Part shown: one piece after another, positions 62,712-64,000 of the stretch
Layout: each line of letters begins with the position of its first letter
Numbering within the stretch: the first letter of the stretch is position 1
Assembly: GCA_035651655.1 (NCBI GenBank)
Contig: DASRFG010000023.1
Coordinates: forward strand, 372,001-436,000
Direction: 5' to 3'
DNA: 64,000 nt
Origin: Terriglobales bacterium
GTDB lineage: Bacteria; Acidobacteriota; Terriglobia; Terriglobales; Acidobacteriaceae
The notes under the pieces: generated by a model
Told to the model about the DNA's origin: nothing
Databases searched by the model: none
Seen by the model: the letters and a program-made list of their open reading frames with translations, nothing else
Translations under genes and position numbers: made by a program

Positions 62712-64000
62712 TCACCAGGAATAGTGCACGCTATAAGTGATCGTCTGTTCCTTGTCAGGTGCAATCGTGACCGGGAATTCCGCCGTCTGCGAGTCCTTCT
62801 TCACGTGCTTATGGGATTCCTCGATAATTTCCCAATTCAAGGCGCGGTAAAGATGCTCAACTACGCGGACCTCGACCGGCTCGGTTTTGTGATTGCGCAG
62901 CTTGATCTCGAATGATTCATCGAGGGTATTCTTGTTTGTGTCGATGTGGTACGAGACGCGGCGGCGCTCGCCCGCACGATCAAATGCATTGCCCGTGTAA
63001 ATGCGGATGGTCTCGTCTTTGGGGGTGTGATCAATCACGTTTTCACCGGTGAACTCGAGATGGCCGTCGGTGTCCCGCCGGTAAAAACGCAGCCTGCCCT
63101 TGGGCAGCGGCATGCCCAGGTGATTGACTTTGGAGTTGACCAACTCCTGCATCACCCAGATCTTCGGGTTTGATTGCGTGCCGTATTCTCGGTCCTGGCG
63201 AATCTGCTCGAGCGCCCAATACTGGTAGCGTTGGGGATCAATCTTCACGCCGTCATAGACATAGACTCGCTTCGAGGCGACCCCTGATGCGCGCACGAAC
63301 TCCACCTGTTTGGTTTCGTGGTCGTGCAAGGTCGTAGGACGTTCCAGAGTGTATAGGTGATATTCGTCGAAAGATTTCTCGGAAACAGGAGGCCGCATTG
63401 CGCCGGCTGAAACCTCAGCGTTGAAAACATAGACGGCATCCGCACTTCTTTGCCCGGGTTGAAGCTTCATCACATCTCCAGCCATCAGCTTTATGGAGGC
63501 GTCCTCGAATGTCTTCCCACTCTGGTTGTCCATGGTGACCCAGCCAATCATGTCCAGCACATCACCTTTCACCGGCGCGATTACGTTGTAATCTGCTTGC
63601 CAATTCATGCCGCCGGTCACGTAGGAAAGCTCAGCGCTGAATTTGCCTGGCTTGTCGGTCTGAAGCTGCCAATTCAGAGTGGGCTTAAGAATGGTGTCGT
63701 TGGTGAGAGCTGGAAAGAGTGGAAGCCCGGGTAAACCAAAACGAATTTTGCCATCAACTTCTACAATGGGAACCCCGGTGCCCTGGGCGTACGCCATTTG
63801 CGTGGCATAGTATTGCTGTCCATATTGCTGGAGCGCGGCATAGTGCGGTACGTAGCCACTGCGAATGATGCGCCCTTTCACGATTTCTGTCTGGTCTCGC
63901 TCCTGCACTTTAAAATCCAGAGTCTTGCCTTCATACAAAGACAGGAGCAATTCCTGCGACACGGGATCGGAGCGGTAATTCTGTTCCAGGATTTGCAACG
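62712..64000 (-). CDS. DUF4139-domain protein, 5' part outside window
   Basis: At least 428 residues; the N-terminus, and any signal peptide, lie beyond the right edge. The visible part is mostly beta strand and matches DUF4139: WQADYNVIAPVKGDVLDMIGWVTMDNQSGKTFEDASIKLMAGDV in the middle and the C-terminal WEIIEESHKHVKKDSQTAEFPVTIAPDKEQTITYSVHY. Relatives are secreted or surface beta-sandwich proteins of unknown function. It reads in the same direction as amrS, 101 bases before it. An internal TTG at 63998 is unlikely to be the real start. Confidence 0.85.
   Translation of the reverse strand, partial: LQILEQNYRSDPVSQELLLSLYEGKTLDFKVQERDQTEIVKGRIIRSGYVPHYAALQQYGQQYYATQMAYAQGTGVPIVEVDGKIRFGLPGLPLFPALTNDTILKPTLNWQLQTDKPGKFSAELSYVTGGMNWQADYNVIAPVKGDVLDMIGWVTMDNQSGKTFEDASIKLMAGDVMKLQPGQRSADAVYVFNAEVSAGAMRPPVSEKSFDEYHLYTLERPTTLHDHETKQVEFVRASGVASKRVYVYDGVKIDPQRYQYWALEQIRQDREYGTQSNPKIWVMQELVNSKVNHLGMPLPKGRLRFYRRDTDGHLEFTGENVIDHTPKDETIRIYTGNAFDRAGERRRVSYHIDTNKNTLDESFEIKLRNHKTEPVEVRVVEHLYRALNWEIIEESHKHVKKDSQTAEFPVTIAPDKEQTITYSVHYSW

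Noticed and set aside
1-64000. Search for IS elements, integrases, CRISPR arrays, tRNA/rRNA genes and toxin-antitoxin or defence islands
   Set aside because: No transposase or integrase, no regularly spaced repeat array, no recognisable tRNA or rRNA, and no defence gene cluster were found by reading; small RNAs could still be missed.

Overview
The window looks like a chromosomal segment of an Acidobacteriota (Terriglobia-like) bacterium. This is an inference from gene content and style, because no rRNA or other strict phylogenetic marker is present. The pointers are moderately high GC, many GTG/TTG starts, a Gram-negative envelope machinery (multi-POTRA Omp85 protein, SurA-like chaperone, TamB), futalosine-type menaquinone genes, a HEAT/PilZ protein, stand-alone receiver proteins, and intergenic spacers built from short self-complementary words. 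I see no IS element, prophage, CRISPR array, tRNA or rRNA. The region reads as ordinary chromosome made of housekeeping blocks separated by lineage-specific small genes.

Layout. 1-7.7 kb holds accessory and small genes: a receiver without its Asp, a secreted GH130-like protein, a tiny protein of four perfect 16-residue Cys/His repeats, a secreted DUF711 protein, an NTF2-like protein, a membrane-anchored cytochrome c, the HemQ-type coproheme decarboxylase, an alkyltransferase-like protein, a small EamA-type membrane protein and a STAS protein. 7.8-10.7 kb is the classic dnaX-ybaB-recR block, followed by a candidate structured RNA, a receiver protein and an 859-residue repeat/PilZ protein. 14.2-26.3 kb is one long minus-strand run, nuoA-C-D-H-J-K-L-M-N followed by atpZ-atpI-atpB-atpE. 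26.4-34.1 kb carries lysS and the proteostasis cluster tig-clpP-clpX-lon. 34.1-39.9 kb has a methyltransferase, a second degenerate receiver, guaA, glpX and a Tat-exported asparaginase-family enzyme. 40.0-42.3 kb is a two-gene operon of a hibernation-factor/sigma-factor fusion and a bacterial eRF1-like protein. 42.4-46.7 kb has mqnE, a UbiA-type prenyltransferase, a DinB-like protein, a triple-BON protein and pcm. 46.8-54.8 kb is an outer-membrane assembly operon, bamA-like, surA-like, tamB. 55-64 kb has an E1-like enzyme, an unknown secreted protein, an amino-acid permease, an EVE protein, a secreted esterase, a flavin reductase/rhodanese pair, a radical SAM enzyme and the C-terminal part of a DUF4139 protein cut by the window end.

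Most interesting. (1) The product of 41213-42262 appears to join an HPF/RaiA-type ribosome-hibernation domain to ECF-like sigma regions 2 and 4 in one chain, and it is followed after 24 bases by an eRF1-like protein with a zinc ribbon. I know of no described system with this architecture. It could couple ribosome state to promoter choice. (2) The nuo cluster contains exactly the subunits without iron-sulfur or flavin cofactors; B, E, F, G and I are absent. (3) The four 16-residue repeats at 2084-2275 each carry a complete His-Cys-Cys-Cys ligand set. (4) Spacers inside the nuo/atp run are built of repeated AGTT/AACT- and AGTAC-type words with inverted arms.
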